This document shows, one piece after another, positions 51,023 to 60,235 of a DNA stretch of 64,000 nt. The first letter of the stretch is position 1, and the number at the start of each line of letters is the position of its first letter. A model generated the notes under the pieces. It was given only the letters and a program-made list of their open reading frames with translations, was not told where the DNA came from and ran no database searches. Made by a program: the position numbers and the translations under genes. Source of the stretch: Roseburia sp. AF12-17LB (lineage in GTDB: Bacteria > Bacillota > Clostridia > Lachnospirales > Lachnospiraceae); the NCBI RefSeq assembly GCF_003479605.1, contig NZ_QUHR01000003.1:124001-188000 (forward strand), in the 5' to 3' direction.

Positions 51023-51528
51023 GTGCTGCGAAAGAATAACATTTTAACAGAAATTTCTTTGCTATTTGAAGTAGGTGTGTTTATGTGCGTCAAAATACCA
51101 GTAGTTCTTAATATTATGTTTTGCTTGTCTGCAAGCAGTCTTTCCGTTGCTTTGACATAAGATAGTGCCACTGTCCGTCGAATACGGATGCCACATAACG
51201 CCTGCAAGGGGCACTAGGAATTTCGGATAATTAAGAAGTCCGTCTGGCAACCGGCGCATATTCACATCCATGTTCAGATGCGCCTCGCTGGCACGTCCTG
51301 TGCCAGCGTTGCCGGATGCCAGGCGAAATTCCAAGTGCCCCTAACAGCCTTTATCAGGCATCCGCACTTTGACGAACAGTGGCGCTATCTTTGTTAAACA
51401 TTGGAAAGACTGGTTTTATCGCCAAAAGCAAAACTAATATTTTAGAACTACGGTATTTCGATGCAAAACAAAGATACTTTACATAGCGAAGAAATTATTA
51501 GCAAAATGTTATTATCTTTCGCAACTGC
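51023..51528 (-). repeat. Foldback element copy 4 (about 506 bp, reverse orientation)
   Basis: An imperfect palindrome from GTGCTGCGAAAG to CTTTCGCAACTGC. Arms stay complementary through AATTTCTT, GCTAT, AAATACC, GTAGTTCT, ATATTA, GTTTTGCTT, AGTCTTTCC, AAGATAG, CCACTGT, CGGATGCC and TAGGGGCACTTGGAATTTCG/CGAAATTCCTAGTGCCCCT (minus-strand reading). The core (51246-51313, minus strand) has closing stem GGCAAC/GTTGCC, hairpin CGCTGGCAC/GTGCCAGCG and hairpin GGCGCAT/ATGCGCC with a CATGGATG loop. The element fills the gap from the AraC stop codon to about 30 bp before the next gene. No target duplication is obvious. Confidence 0.85.
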
Positions 51529-51559
51529 CTAAGATATGATTTCATAGAAGGAGACCTGT

Positions 51560-52723
51560 ATGTTTACAAAAGTAAAAGATTTTTTCAAAAAAGAAACCGT
51601 CTGCTGCATTGCTTTCCTGCTGGCAGTTGTATCCATGTTTTTTATTCCACCATCCGTAAATTACTTTTCTTATATTGATTTCCGGGTACTGGCTCTTTTA
51701 TTCTCCCTGATGGCTGTGGTAAGGGGTTTTTCTTCGATTGGCGTCTTTACCAGACTTGGAACCCTGCTCCTTCATAAGGTACATTCCCTGCGGACACTGG
51801 CAGCCCTTTTTATCTTTCTCTGCTTCTTTTTCAGTATGCTGATCACCAACGATGTTGCCCTGATCACTTTTGTGCCTTTTACAATTCTGGTGCTGTCGAT
51901 GGCTGACCAGCGACAGGCATTGATTCCGGTTATTGTCTTAGAAACGATTGCTGCCAATCTCGGCAGTATGCTGACTCCCCTTGGCAATCCGCAGAATCTC
52001 TATCTGTATACAATTTCCGGTCTGTCTCTATGGGATTTTATCCGGATTATGCTGCCTTATTCTGCTGTGTCTGGATTACTGCTTATCCTTTTTCTTCTGA
52101 TTCTTCCAAAAGTCTCTTTCCAGGCAGGCAATTTTTCTACAGTCCAAACGGAATCTTCCGCCTGTTCCACTGATAAGCCAGCCTCTTCCCGCAGTCACAG
52201 GAATCCCCGGATTCTGTTTGCCGCTTATTGCATTCTTTTTCTGATATGCCTTCTGACGGTACTGCACATTCTGCCATTTCAGATAATGCTGCTTATCGTT
52301 TTCTTTAGTTTTCTTATTCTTGATTACCATGTGTTAAAAGATGTGGATTATTTTCTGCTGCTTACTTTTTTCTGTTTCTTTCTCTTTATCGGGAATATCA
52401 AACAGATTCCTTTTGTTCACGACCTTATTGCCGTGCTTTTAGTTCAGCATGAAGTGTCCATAGGAATTATCAGCAGCCAGATTATCAGCAATGTGCCTGC
52501 TGCCATCCTGCTTTCCGGTTTTACCAATAATTATTCCGCACTGCTTATCGGTGTCAACTTAGGTGGTCTTGGCACACTTATTGCTTCACTGGCAAGCCTT
52601 ATTTCCTTTAAGTTCTATGCCAATACCGATGGCAGTAACAAGAAACGTTATCTTGGTATCTTTACCCTTTATAATGCCATTTTTCTTGTGATTCTCTTCG
52701 GACTTTACCGATTCTTTGGTTGA
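51560..52723 (+). CDS. SLC13/ArsB/CitM-type anion permease
   Basis: A 387-residue membrane protein with about ten hydrophobic helices: VVSMFFIPPSVNYFSYIDFRVLALLFSLMAVVRG, LITNDVALITFVPFTILVL, ANLGSMLTPLGNPQNLYLYTISGL (the P-x-GNPQN motif of the ion-transporter superfamily), and late SNVPAAILLSGFTNNY. These motifs match ArsB/NhaD/DASS-type permeases for arsenite, dicarboxylate or similar anions. It is a single gene after foldback copy 4, with GAAGGAGACCTGT at the start. The substrate is unknown. Confidence 0.82.
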   Translation: MFTKVKDFFKKETVCCIAFLLAVVSMFFIPPSVNYFSYIDFRVLALLFSLMAVVRGFSSIGVFTRLGTLLLHKVHSLRTLAALFIFLCFFFSMLITNDVALITFVPFTILVLSMADQRQALIPVIVLETIAANLGSMLTPLGNPQNLYLYTISGLSLWDFIRIMLPYSAVSGLLLILFLLILPKVSFQAGNFSTVQTESSACSTDKPASSRSHRNPRILFAAYCILFLICLLTVLHILPFQIMLLIVFFSFLILDYHVLKDVDYFLLLTFFCFFLFIGNIKQIPFVHDLIAVLLVQHEVSIGIISSQIISNVPAAILLSGFTNNYSALLIGVNLGGLGTLIASLASLISFKFYANTDGSNKKRYLGIFTLYNAIFLVILFGLYRFFG

Positions 52724-52811
52724 CGGAACATTTTTGCCCTTATATAATAGGATTCAGATGTTTTAAGGAAATCATCATGAATCATACCGTAAGAATATTG
52801 GAGGAAATGCT

Positions 52812-53672
52812 ATGTGGCTTGCAAATAACTGGAAAGATTATGAAGTAATAGACTGTTCAAAAGGTGAGAAATTAGAGCGTTGGGGTGACTATATCCTGGT
52901 ACGTCCAGACCCACAGGTTATCTGGGATACACCACGCAAAGAAAAAGGCTGGCATAAAATGAACGCCCACTATCACCGCAGTAAAAAGGGCGGCGGCGAA
53001 TGGGAATTCTTTGACCTGCCACAGCAGTGGAGTATCCACTACCGTAACCTTACTTTCCAGTTAAAGCCTTTCAGTTTCAAGCACACAGGTCTTTTCCCGG
53101 AGCAGGCTGCTAACTGGGACTGGTTCTCTGAACTTATTAAAAAAGCAGGAAGACCAGTTAAAGTCTTAAATCTTTTTGCCTATACCGGTGGTGCTACGAT
53201 TGCTGCCGCAGCAGCAGGTGCATCCGTTACCCATGTAGACGCTTCCAAAGGTATGGTTACCTGGGCCAAGGAAAATGCTGCTTCTTCCGGTCTTGCAGAT
53301 GCACCAATCCGCTGGATTGTAGATGACTGTGTCAAATTCGTGGAACGTGAAATCCGCCGTGGCAACCACTACGATGCCATCATTATGGACCCTCCATCCT
53401 ATGGCAGAGGTCCGAAAGGAGAAATCTGGAAAATCGAAGAATCTATCCATCCGCTGGTCAAACTCTGTGCACAGCTTCTGGTGAACAGACCTTTGTTCTT
53501 CCTGATTAATTCCTATACTACCGGCTTACAGCCAGCTGTCCTCTCTTACCTTATCGGAACAGAACTAAAACGTTTCCCTGGCAAAGTCACAGCCGACGAA
53601 ATCGGTCTTCCGGTCAGTTCCAACGGACTTACACTTCCTTGTGGGGCTTCCGGACGGTTCGAGGGGATTTAA
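52812..53672 (+). CDS. SAM-dependent RNA methyltransferase-like protein (RlmI/RlmL family)
   Basis: A 286-residue class I methyltransferase: an N-terminal part (WGDYILVRPDPQVIWDT), then the SAM site VLNLFAYTGGATIAAAAAG (about 120), the acidic VTHVDASKGMVTWAKENA, and the DPPSYGRGPKGEIWKIEE motif (about 192) whose DPP(S/T)Y is usual in RlmI/RlmK-like rRNA methyltransferases. It lacks the PUA domain of RlmI. TTGGAGGAAATGCT precedes the ATG. The substrate is not certain; 23S rRNA is the family precedent. Confidence 0.82.
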   Translation: MWLANNWKDYEVIDCSKGEKLERWGDYILVRPDPQVIWDTPRKEKGWHKMNAHYHRSKKGGGEWEFFDLPQQWSIHYRNLTFQLKPFSFKHTGLFPEQAANWDWFSELIKKAGRPVKVLNLFAYTGGATIAAAAAGASVTHVDASKGMVTWAKENAASSGLADAPIRWIVDDCVKFVEREIRRGNHYDAIIMDPPSYGRGPKGEIWKIEESIHPLVKLCAQLLVNRPLFFLINSYTTGLQPAVLSYLIGTELKRFPGKVTADEIGLPVSSNGLTLPCGASGRFEGI

Positions 53673-53730
53673 ATTTAATGCAATTCTTTATATATAAATC
53701 AGATACAAATTTGCATTTCAATTAAACGTC

Positions 53731-53764
53731 AAAAAGGCATGACGTTAATCCGTCATGCCTTTTC
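53731..53764 (+). terminator. Bidirectional terminator
   Basis: AAAAAGGCATGACG and CGTCATGCCTTTT flank a 6-nt loop. It serves the methyltransferase gene (plus) and the small membrane protein gene (minus), which converge here. Confidence 0.9.
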
Positions 53765-53790
53765 ATTCCTATCCTTTTCGAATCTGCTCA

Positions 53791-54087
53791 TTAATAATCT
53801 TCATGTCCAATAAACTTGCACTTAGCAATATATCCACCACACCAGATGGCTCCCGCCACTGTTACGGACAGCAGACACTTGAATACCGCCAGTGCGATGA
53901 TTCCAATTGTAAGATTTCCTGCAAAGTATGCAGAAACCACCCCCTGTATTGGTTTACATAACATAAGCCAGCCTCCCACATAAAGGGCTAGCAGCGTTCC
54001 GATGACAGAACAGAGTGTTCCGATCATCAGTCTCAGTGTTTTATGGCTAATCTGTGTTTCCTCTGCCTGTTTTGTAACTTCTTTCAT
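53791..54087 (-). CDS. Small membrane protein of unknown function
   Basis: A 98-residue protein with a short charged N-terminus (MKEVTKQAEETQISHKT) and three hydrophobic segments (RLMIGTLCSVIGTLLALYVGGWLML, VSAYFAGNLTIGIIALAVFKCLL, VTVAGAIWCGGYIAKC). GAGGGAAATTAGG supports this start; the frame continues to 54123. No family recognised. Confidence 0.6.
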   Translation of the reverse strand: MKEVTKQAEETQISHKTLRLMIGTLCSVIGTLLALYVGGWLMLCKPIQGVVSAYFAGNLTIGIIALAVFKCLLSVTVAGAIWCGGYIAKCKFIGHEDY

Positions 54088-54210
54088 CCTAATTTCCCTC
54101 TTCTCTAACATATCCCTTAGCATTTCTACTTGTTTAAACTTTTCAGATAAAAATTTGCATTTCTATATCAAATATACAATTTTTTTGTCGAAAGTTCAAG
54201 TGATTTTCTA

Positions 54211-54259
54211 TTGCAATCTGTTGTAATCTGTTGTATCTGCGCCTTTCTTACTTTATAAT
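54211..54259 (+). promoter_or_regulatory. Promoter with three tandem TTG(C/T)AATCTG repeats
   Basis: TTGCAATCTG, TTGTAATCTG and TTGTATCTG are arranged head to tail (54211-54239). The third overlaps the -35 (TTGTAT), 17 nt before TATAAT (54254-54259). The spacing of one helix turn suggests an operator for a regulator bound on one face. It drives the binding-protein/hybrid-kinase pair. Confidence 0.7.
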
Positions 54260-54303
54260 AGTAACACAGTAAAAAGAATTTTTTTCAGGGGTGACTCTAT
54301 TAT

Positions 54304-55134
54304 ATGAATGGTTCGAAAAAACTACAACAGCTATTGGCTGTTCTCTGTATTTTTACATTTTTATTATGTAGCTGCAGAAAAGCGGAAAATACTCTTTCCA
54401 CAAAACAGGAAAATTCGCTGCCAACTATTGTAATCGGCAGCGACAATTATCCGCCTTTTAATTATAGCGGAACAGACGGCAGACCAACCGGCATTGATGT
54501 GGAACTTGCCACGGAAGCCTTCCACAGAATGGGCTATCAGGCTGAATTTGTCACCATCGACTGGGAAAATAAAAAAGCTCTTCTGCAGGATGGCAGTATC
54601 GACTGTGCATGGGGCTGCTTTAGCATGGACGGACGAATGGATGAATACAAATGGGCGGGACCTTATATGATCAGCCAGCAGGTGGTTGCAGTCAGTCCGG
54701 ACAGCAATATTTACACCCTGCAGGATCTTGCCGGTAAAAACATCGCCGTTCAGGCTACCACGAAACCGGAAGATATTTTTCTCAACCAGACCGACCCCGA
54801 CATTCCAAAAATTAACGGGCTTTTCGCCATGCAGAATCGTGAGCTGATTTACCCAATGTTAAGCAAAGGTTATGTGGATGCGGTTGCTGCCCATGAAACT
54901 TCTATTTTACAATATATGTCTGATTATCATGTGGAATACCGCATTCTGGATAAACCGCTTCTTACTGTCGGACTGGGTGTGGCTTTCTCTCTTGATGATA
55001 CCAGCGGGCTTAACGAAAAACTGTCTGATACTTTAGAGGAAATGCAAAAAGATGGAACCTCTGAGAAAATCATCGGAAAATACTTAGCACATCCAAGTAC
55101 TTATCTGGAGGTAGAAAATTATGAAGTCAAATAA
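54304..55134 (+). CDS. Family 3 solute-binding lipoprotein
   Basis: A 276-residue extracellular binding protein: signal with LLCSC lipobox, then IVIGSDNYPPFNYSGTDGRPTGIDVELATEAFHRMGYQAEF (amino-acid-binding lobe start), DGSIDCAWGCFSMDGR, the hinge-region GLGVAFSLDD and a C-terminal helix. Such proteins bind amino acids or related small molecules. No ABC permease or ATPase is nearby. Instead the stop overlaps by 14 bp a hybrid histidine kinase gene, so a sensing role as the kinase's ligand-binding partner is likely (inference). AGGGGTGACTCTATTAT precedes the ATG. Confidence 0.88.
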   Translation: MNGSKKLQQLLAVLCIFTFLLCSCRKAENTLSTKQENSLPTIVIGSDNYPPFNYSGTDGRPTGIDVELATEAFHRMGYQAEFVTIDWENKKALLQDGSIDCAWGCFSMDGRMDEYKWAGPYMISQQVVAVSPDSNIYTLQDLAGKNIAVQATTKPEDIFLNQTDPDIPKINGLFAMQNRELIYPMLSKGYVDAVAAHETSILQYMSDYHVEYRILDKPLLTVGLGVAFSLDDTSGLNEKLSDTLEEMQKDGTSEKIIGKYLAHPSTYLEVENYEVK

Positions 55135-57313
55135 GAACAAACCCTTTAGACTGCGTTTTTTCTGGCCTTTTTCAATATTTCTTGGCATCCTGTTCTTCCT
55201 TCTGGTATTTTTTACTTCCGCAAACGATGATATCGAATCCACAGAAGAACACCTTGCAGATACGGTTAATTATTTGAAGAAACAATGCTCCACCTACAGC
55301 AATTTAAATTTAGCCTCCGAAACCAAGAGCCTGATGCGTATTATTGAATGCTGTCAGCAGGCTGCCCACAATATTTCTACGGATAACTGTCTGCATGGCA
55401 CAACATCCATGGAAAAAGCTTCCATGGAAGAATTTACAAAAGAGTTTTATATTACCGGCATTATTTTTCTGGATGAAACCGGAACTGTAACCTCTGAATA
55501 TTGTACTGATTCCATTGGCAGTGCCGGCCTAACCGATACGCTGGAAAAAGAAGTTCTTCTGGATGTTGCCATACATCCGGAAAAAACATACTCTTCCAGA
55601 ATCAACTGTGAAGATGGCTCTTATATCGACCTGGCAGCGGTAGGACGTACCGATACCTCTGGTATTATTGTAACTTATTACCATACACCACTTGATTATA
55701 TTGAAAGTTACAGTATCTCTTTTCAGAATTTGCTGTCCGGCTACAGTATCAGCCGTAACAGCACCATTGTCATTACCAGTGGTGATAAAGTGATTGCCTC
55801 AAATGAAGAAAAACTCGAAGGAACAGATATTAATGATATTGAAGTACTACAGAATATAAACAAAAAAGCGGTAAGTGGACAGATGGTTCATGTTCATAAT
55901 ACAGTCTCCTCACCAAAGCATGTCTTTGGTATGTTAGATCAGGGACAGAATTATTATATCTACGTCTATCTGCCTGAGCATGCAGTTTTTGAAACGACTC
56001 CGCGAAAAGTATTTTATTATATGTTTGGTTATATCTGCCTTCTTCTGATTTTCCAGATGCTGCGCTGGAGGACTGACCAGAGCTACCAGAAAGCCCAGTT
56101 GAAGAAGGATAAACTCTATCAGGAATCACTAAAGGAGGCTGCCAAAAAAGCAGAAAGTGCCAACCTTGCCAAGACTGAATTTTTGCAGCGGATGAGTCAC
56201 GATATCCGGACGCCGATTAACGGAATCCGTGGTATGGTGGAAATTGCCGGACATTATAAAGATAACCCTGTCAAGCAGCAGGAATGTCTCGGGAAAATCC
56301 GAGAGGCTTCTGGTCTGCTCTTAGAACTTGTAAATGAAGTTCTTGATATGGGGAAACTGGAATCCGGCGAAATTGTCTTAGAATCCCGCCCATTCCATGT
56401 TCTACACCTGGTCAATGATATCACCACCATCATAGAAAAGCAGGCTGCGGAACGTGGCATCGAAATTATTTCCGGAGTTCCTTCTGTCCAGCATCCCTGT
56501 CTCATCGGAAGTCCTATTCATATCAAGCGGCTTCTTATGAATATTGTAAGCAATGCAGTAAAATATAATAAGGAAAATGGAAAAGTCATTCTAAGTTGTC
56601 ATGAAGTACGTTTCACGGAAGATACTGCCTGGATTGAATTTACCTGCTCTGATACCGGAATCGGCATGAGCAAAGAATTTCAGGAGCATTTATTTGAACC
56701 TTTTACTCAGGAAAACCATAATGCCCGTTCTACTTACAACGGTACCGGACTTGGCATGGCAATTGTAAAGAATCTTTTGGATAAAATGGGCGGAACCATT
56801 GATTTTTCCAGCGAAAAGGATATTGGCACCACTTACCGGATTACGATTCCTTTTTGTATCGACCATAATGCCGCTTCCACTTCTGAAGCGGAAACTTCCG
56901 ATGAAGAAATCTCTCTTTCCGGCTATCATATTCTTCTGGCAGAAGATAATTCTCTTAATCTTGAGATTGCGGAATTTATTCTGACGGATGCTGGTGCAAC
57001 GGTTACTGAAGCCCACAATGGAAAGGAAGCCCTGACCTTATTTGAAGCCTCCTCTCCGCAGGAATACGATCTGATTCTGATGGATGTCATGATGCCAGTT
57101 ATGGATGGCTACCAGGCTACGAAAGCCATCCGTTCCCTGGACCGTGCAGATGCCGCAACCATTCCGATTCTTGCCATGACTGCCAATGCTTTTGCAGAAG
57201 ACCGGCAGAAGACTTTTTCTGCCGGAATGAATGAACATCTCACCAAACCGCTGGATACAGAACTTCTTTTAAAAACAATTGCTAAATACACACCTCGGAA
57301 GAAGCTCCTATGA
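55121..57313 (+). CDS. Hybrid sensor histidine kinase/response regulator
   Basis: A 730-residue membrane kinase: helix at about 10-28, extracytoplasmic Cache/dCache-like sensor (about 30-290), second helix (VFYYMFGYICLLLIFQML), HisKA with RMSHDIRTPINGIRGM (His about 360), HATPase (NIVSNAVKYN, DTGIGMSKEF, GTGLGMAIV), and a C-terminal receiver domain (LLAEDNSLN, phospho-Asp in LILMDVMMPVMDG about 650, Lys in LTKPLD). No HPt or output domain is attached, so the phosphorelay must end elsewhere. The ATG overlaps the solute-binding lipoprotein gene by 14 bp. Not an EvgS fusion, but the split arrangement is similar. Confidence 0.92.
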   Translation: MKSNKNKPFRLRFFWPFSIFLGILFFLLVFFTSANDDIESTEEHLADTVNYLKKQCSTYSNLNLASETKSLMRIIECCQQAAHNISTDNCLHGTTSMEKASMEEFTKEFYITGIIFLDETGTVTSEYCTDSIGSAGLTDTLEKEVLLDVAIHPEKTYSSRINCEDGSYIDLAAVGRTDTSGIIVTYYHTPLDYIESYSISFQNLLSGYSISRNSTIVITSGDKVIASNEEKLEGTDINDIEVLQNINKKAVSGQMVHVHNTVSSPKHVFGMLDQGQNYYIYVYLPEHAVFETTPRKVFYYMFGYICLLLIFQMLRWRTDQSYQKAQLKKDKLYQESLKEAAKKAESANLAKTEFLQRMSHDIRTPINGIRGMVEIAGHYKDNPVKQQECLGKIREASGLLLELVNEVLDMGKLESGEIVLESRPFHVLHLVNDITTIIEKQAAERGIEIISGVPSVQHPCLIGSPIHIKRLLMNIVSNAVKYNKENGKVILSCHEVRFTEDTAWIEFTCSDTGIGMSKEFQEHLFEPFTQENHNARSTYNGTGLGMAIVKNLLDKMGGTIDFSSEKDIGTTYRITIPFCIDHNAASTSEAETSDEEISLSGYHILLAEDNSLNLEIAEFILTDAGATVTEAHNGKEALTLFEASSPQEYDLILMDVMMPVMDGYQATKAIRSLDRADAATIPILAMTANAFAEDRQKTFSAGMNEHLTKPLDTELLLKTIAKYTPRKKLL

Positions 57314-57351
57314 CGCCATAGTGCAGCGGGAACTTTCTCTTCTTTGCCAGA

Positions 57352-57395
57352 CAACCGTAAGGAACTGCCGGCAGCAGGTTCTTACGGTTATTTGA
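57352..57395. terminator. Terminator between convergent genes
   Basis: AACCGTAAGGAACTGC pairs with GCAGGTTCTTACGGTT, with CGGCA as loop. It lies 38 bp past the hybrid kinase stop and about 15 bp from the end of the convergent permease gene. The T-run is weak on the plus strand. Confidence 0.65.
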
Positions 57396-57409
57396 TATTA
57401 TTAGAGTCT

Positions 57410-59431
57410 CTACCCAATCTGATGCCCAACAATTCGATAATAGGTTCTTGAGGTCATCTTGTATACCAGCAGATAAATAACTGTAAATACAGCAATCGTA
57501 CCAAGGAGACAGTACGCAAACAGTCTTCCATTATTCAGATTCATCACTGCCAGTATCATCCGGATCATTGGAAACGCTGCCAGCACATGTAGCGCAGCGG
57601 TAACAATCGGTAGTAAAAATACCATCCGGATCTGTGCACTGATTGTTTTCTTTACCTCTTCATTGCTCATTCCTACTTTTTCCATAATGGCAAAGCGCTC
57701 TTTATCCTCATATCCTTCCGAAATCTGCTTATAAAAAATAATAAGTACGGTAATCATCAAAAACAGGATTCCAAGGAAAATGCCAAGGAACAGAAAGCCA
57801 CCATACATCTGCCGGAAGGAATCTTCATTTTCTGCCCTGTTTTCTATCATAATATAATATTTACCGTCATGCCCTTCCTCCATTCCGGATGCACCAATTG
57901 CCGCAGATACTGCATTTCCACAGGCAATTTTTTCTTCCTTGTTTCCATCGATGTCGATATACAGAGAATAATAATAGCTGCTGGCATTTTTCCCATAAAT
58001 TTCTTTCTGTGCTTCATACAACGGTGCCATATCTTCTACGCTGTTTACTACCATATAATAGACCTGATTATCCATCCAATGTCCATTTTCAGAAGAAAAA
58101 TGCTGTTTCTGTAAAATAGGATAAGTATAATCTCCAACCGTAATCGTATCTTTATCATAGCCATCACTGGTTACCAACACCACTTCGTGATCCGAAAGCT
58201 CCGGAACCCTTACATTATAAGCTTCCTCATAATCTTCCCTTGTAATCATGCGGAGCATAATAATATCAGAACTATAATCGCCCTCATCATCATGTTTTCG
58301 AATTACAAGATTTCCATCTTCTGATATGCAGGAAAATGTCAGCGTCATCATGCCCTGTTCTTCTTTTATACTGCGGTTCTCCTGCTGGATGGTGCGGTTC
58401 ACTAACTCCCGCAACGTATCACCTTCTGTAATCGGATTTTCACTGATAATGGATACTCCGATATCTCCCTGATAACGGGTTGCCAGTTCATCATCCAGTC
58501 CGGCATACATACTTACCGTTGAAGAAATTACCACCAGTACCATCGTGGATAAAATACAGATGCTTGCCAGTCCTGCTGCATTCTGTTTCATCCGGTAAAT
58601 AAGACCAGAGACTGCCACAAAATGTTTCTTTTTATAATAATAACTTTTTCTCTTTCTTAAGAACTTAAGCACTGCAATGCTGCCTGCCATAAATATAAAA
58701 TAGGTTCCGATAATTACAAGTATTACCGCTACAAAGAACAGAAGCACTGCAGTTACCGGATTATCTACTGTAATTGCCATATAGTAGCCTGCTGCAAGTG
58801 TTACAATTCCAACTATTGCCATCAGCTTTTTCGTCTTCGGCTCCCGCTCGCCCTGGCTGCTTCCATGCAGCAGTTCCACCGGTTTGGCAAGCTGTATCTG
58901 AAACAGATTATATATAAAGGTCAGCATAAAAATACCGGCAAACAAAAGGATGGTACTTACAACGCCACTTTCTGATACATAAAAAACAATTTCTGCATGG
59001 TATCCAATCATGGCGTACAATAACATACACATCAGTTTACTAAAAGCAATTCCTGCAACAAGTCCGCCACCGATAGCAACCACTGCCGAAAAAAACGTCT
59101 CCAGAAAAATTACTTTTGCCAGATGCCTTTTCTCCATTCCAAGAATGTTATAAATACCAAGCTCCTTTTTTCTCCGCTTCATAATAAAGCTGTTGGTGTA
59201 AAACAGAAATATCACAGAGAAAAATCCAATGATAACTGCACCCAGTCCCAGCACAAACTTTACATCCACGGCACCAAATGGCAGTTCGTCCAGTCCCGGA
59301 TTGTAATTCAGATACAACATGGTATAAAAGAATGCCACCGTCAGCATCCCGGTCAACAGATACGGCAGGTAAAACTGTCTGTTGTGCTTTATATTATTTA
59401 CTGCCAGTTTTCCATATAACCCCCTATTCAT
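57410..59431 (-). CDS. BceB-type ABC transporter permease
   Basis: A 673-residue FtsX-type permease with ten hydrophobic segments: an N-terminal pair (YLPYLLTGMLTVAFFYTMLYL), KRRKKELGIYNILGMEKRHL coupling motif, a large extracellular domain between helices 7 and 8 (about 315-520), and the C-terminal block with YEDKERFAIMEKVGMSNEEVKKTIS. The layout matches BceB of antimicrobial-peptide detoxification modules. The start at 59431 is inside the ATPase gene (8-bp overlap), with GGTGGTGAGAAAC before it. Partner: the ATPase at 59424-60191; sensors: the two-component system at 61213-62864. Confidence 0.92.
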   Translation of the reverse strand: MNRGLYGKLAVNNIKHNRQFYLPYLLTGMLTVAFFYTMLYLNYNPGLDELPFGAVDVKFVLGLGAVIIGFFSVIFLFYTNSFIMKRRKKELGIYNILGMEKRHLAKVIFLETFFSAVVAIGGGLVAGIAFSKLMCMLLYAMIGYHAEIVFYVSESGVVSTILLFAGIFMLTFIYNLFQIQLAKPVELLHGSSQGEREPKTKKLMAIVGIVTLAAGYYMAITVDNPVTAVLLFFVAVILVIIGTYFIFMAGSIAVLKFLRKRKSYYYKKKHFVAVSGLIYRMKQNAAGLASICILSTMVLVVISSTVSMYAGLDDELATRYQGDIGVSIISENPITEGDTLRELVNRTIQQENRSIKEEQGMMTLTFSCISEDGNLVIRKHDDEGDYSSDIIMLRMITREDYEEAYNVRVPELSDHEVVLVTSDGYDKDTITVGDYTYPILQKQHFSSENGHWMDNQVYYMVVNSVEDMAPLYEAQKEIYGKNASSYYYSLYIDIDGNKEEKIACGNAVSAAIGASGMEEGHDGKYYIMIENRAENEDSFRQMYGGFLFLGIFLGILFLMITVLIIFYKQISEGYEDKERFAIMEKVGMSNEEVKKTISAQIRMVFLLPIVTAALHVLAAFPMIRMILAVMNLNNGRLFAYCLLGTIAVFTVIYLLVYKMTSRTYYRIVGHQIG

Positions 59432-60191
59432 GTTTCTCACCACCTGTCGTAAGCATTGTCAGTGTATCTGAAATCTTTGCATACAATTCCTCACTGGTTA
59501 AATTACCACGGTAAATTTGGTGGAATACTTCCCCATCTTTAATAAACAATACTCTTCTTGCATGGCTTGCAGCCTTAGTGCTATGTGTTACCATAAGAAT
59601 TGTCTGCCCCCGCTCATTAATCTTATTAAATAATGTCAATAAATCTTCCGTTGCTTTAGAGTCCAGTGCTCCGGTAGGCTCATCTGCCAGTACCAGCTCC
59701 GGCTTGATTATCAAGGCTCTTGCTACCGCCGCACGCTGTTTCTGTCCGCCGGATACTTCATAAGGATATTTTCCAAGAATATCAAGAATTCCAAGCTGCG
59801 CTGCAATCGGTGTTATGCGCCGCTCCATCTCTTTATAATCCACACCGGATAACACCAGTGGAAGAACGATATTATCTTTTAATGAAAAATTATCCAAAAG
59901 ATTAAAGTCCTGAAATACAAATCCAAGATTTTCTCTCCGGAATGCGGAAATCTCTTTTTCCCGGATATCCACAATGTTCTTGCCATTTAATATGACCTGT
60001 CCACCGGTCGGCTTATCCAGTGCTGCCAGAATGTTTAAAAGCGTGGTCTTTCCGGAACCGGATTCTCCCATGATTGCTACATATTCCCCTTCTTCCACAG
60101 AAAAGTTAAGACTTTTTAATGCCTCTACCTGATTTCCACCCAGACGGGTTGTATAAACTTTTTTCAGATTATTTACTTCTAAAATTGCCAT
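59424..60191 (-). CDS. BceA-type ABC transporter ATP-binding protein
   Basis: A 255-residue ATPase with Walker A GESGSGKTT, Q-loop LGFVFQDFNLLD, signature VSGGQKQR, Walker B LVLADEPTG and H-loop VTHSTKAA. It powers the BceB permease, which removes peptide antibiotics such as bacitracin or nisin from their lipid target. It is transcribed from its own promoter at about 60236-60264 with operator-like repeats at 60270-60306. Confidence 0.94.
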   Translation of the reverse strand: MAILEVNNLKKVYTTRLGGNQVEALKSLNFSVEEGEYVAIMGESGSGKTTLLNILAALDKPTGGQVILNGKNIVDIREKEISAFRRENLGFVFQDFNLLDNFSLKDNIVLPLVLSGVDYKEMERRITPIAAQLGILDILGKYPYEVSGGQKQRAAVARALIIKPELVLADEPTGALDSKATEDLLTLFNKINERGQTILMVTHSTKAASHARRVLFIKDGEVFHQIYRGNLTSEELYAKISDTLTMLTTGGEKHE

Positions 60192-60235
60192 TGTTTTCTC
60201 CTCACTTTATTGCTCTGTCATCTTTTCCATTATCA

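Noticed and set aside
51019..51334. Minus-strand frames after the AraC gene, one resembling the other element-borne frame at 35511-35756
   Set aside because: The similarity comes from the shared foldback core and arms, not from a conserved protein. The frames are not conserved in copies 1 and 3.
54211..54239. Three tandem repeats as a minimal CRISPR array
   Set aside because: The units are directly abutting, 9-10 bp long and lie over a promoter. There are no spacers or cas genes.
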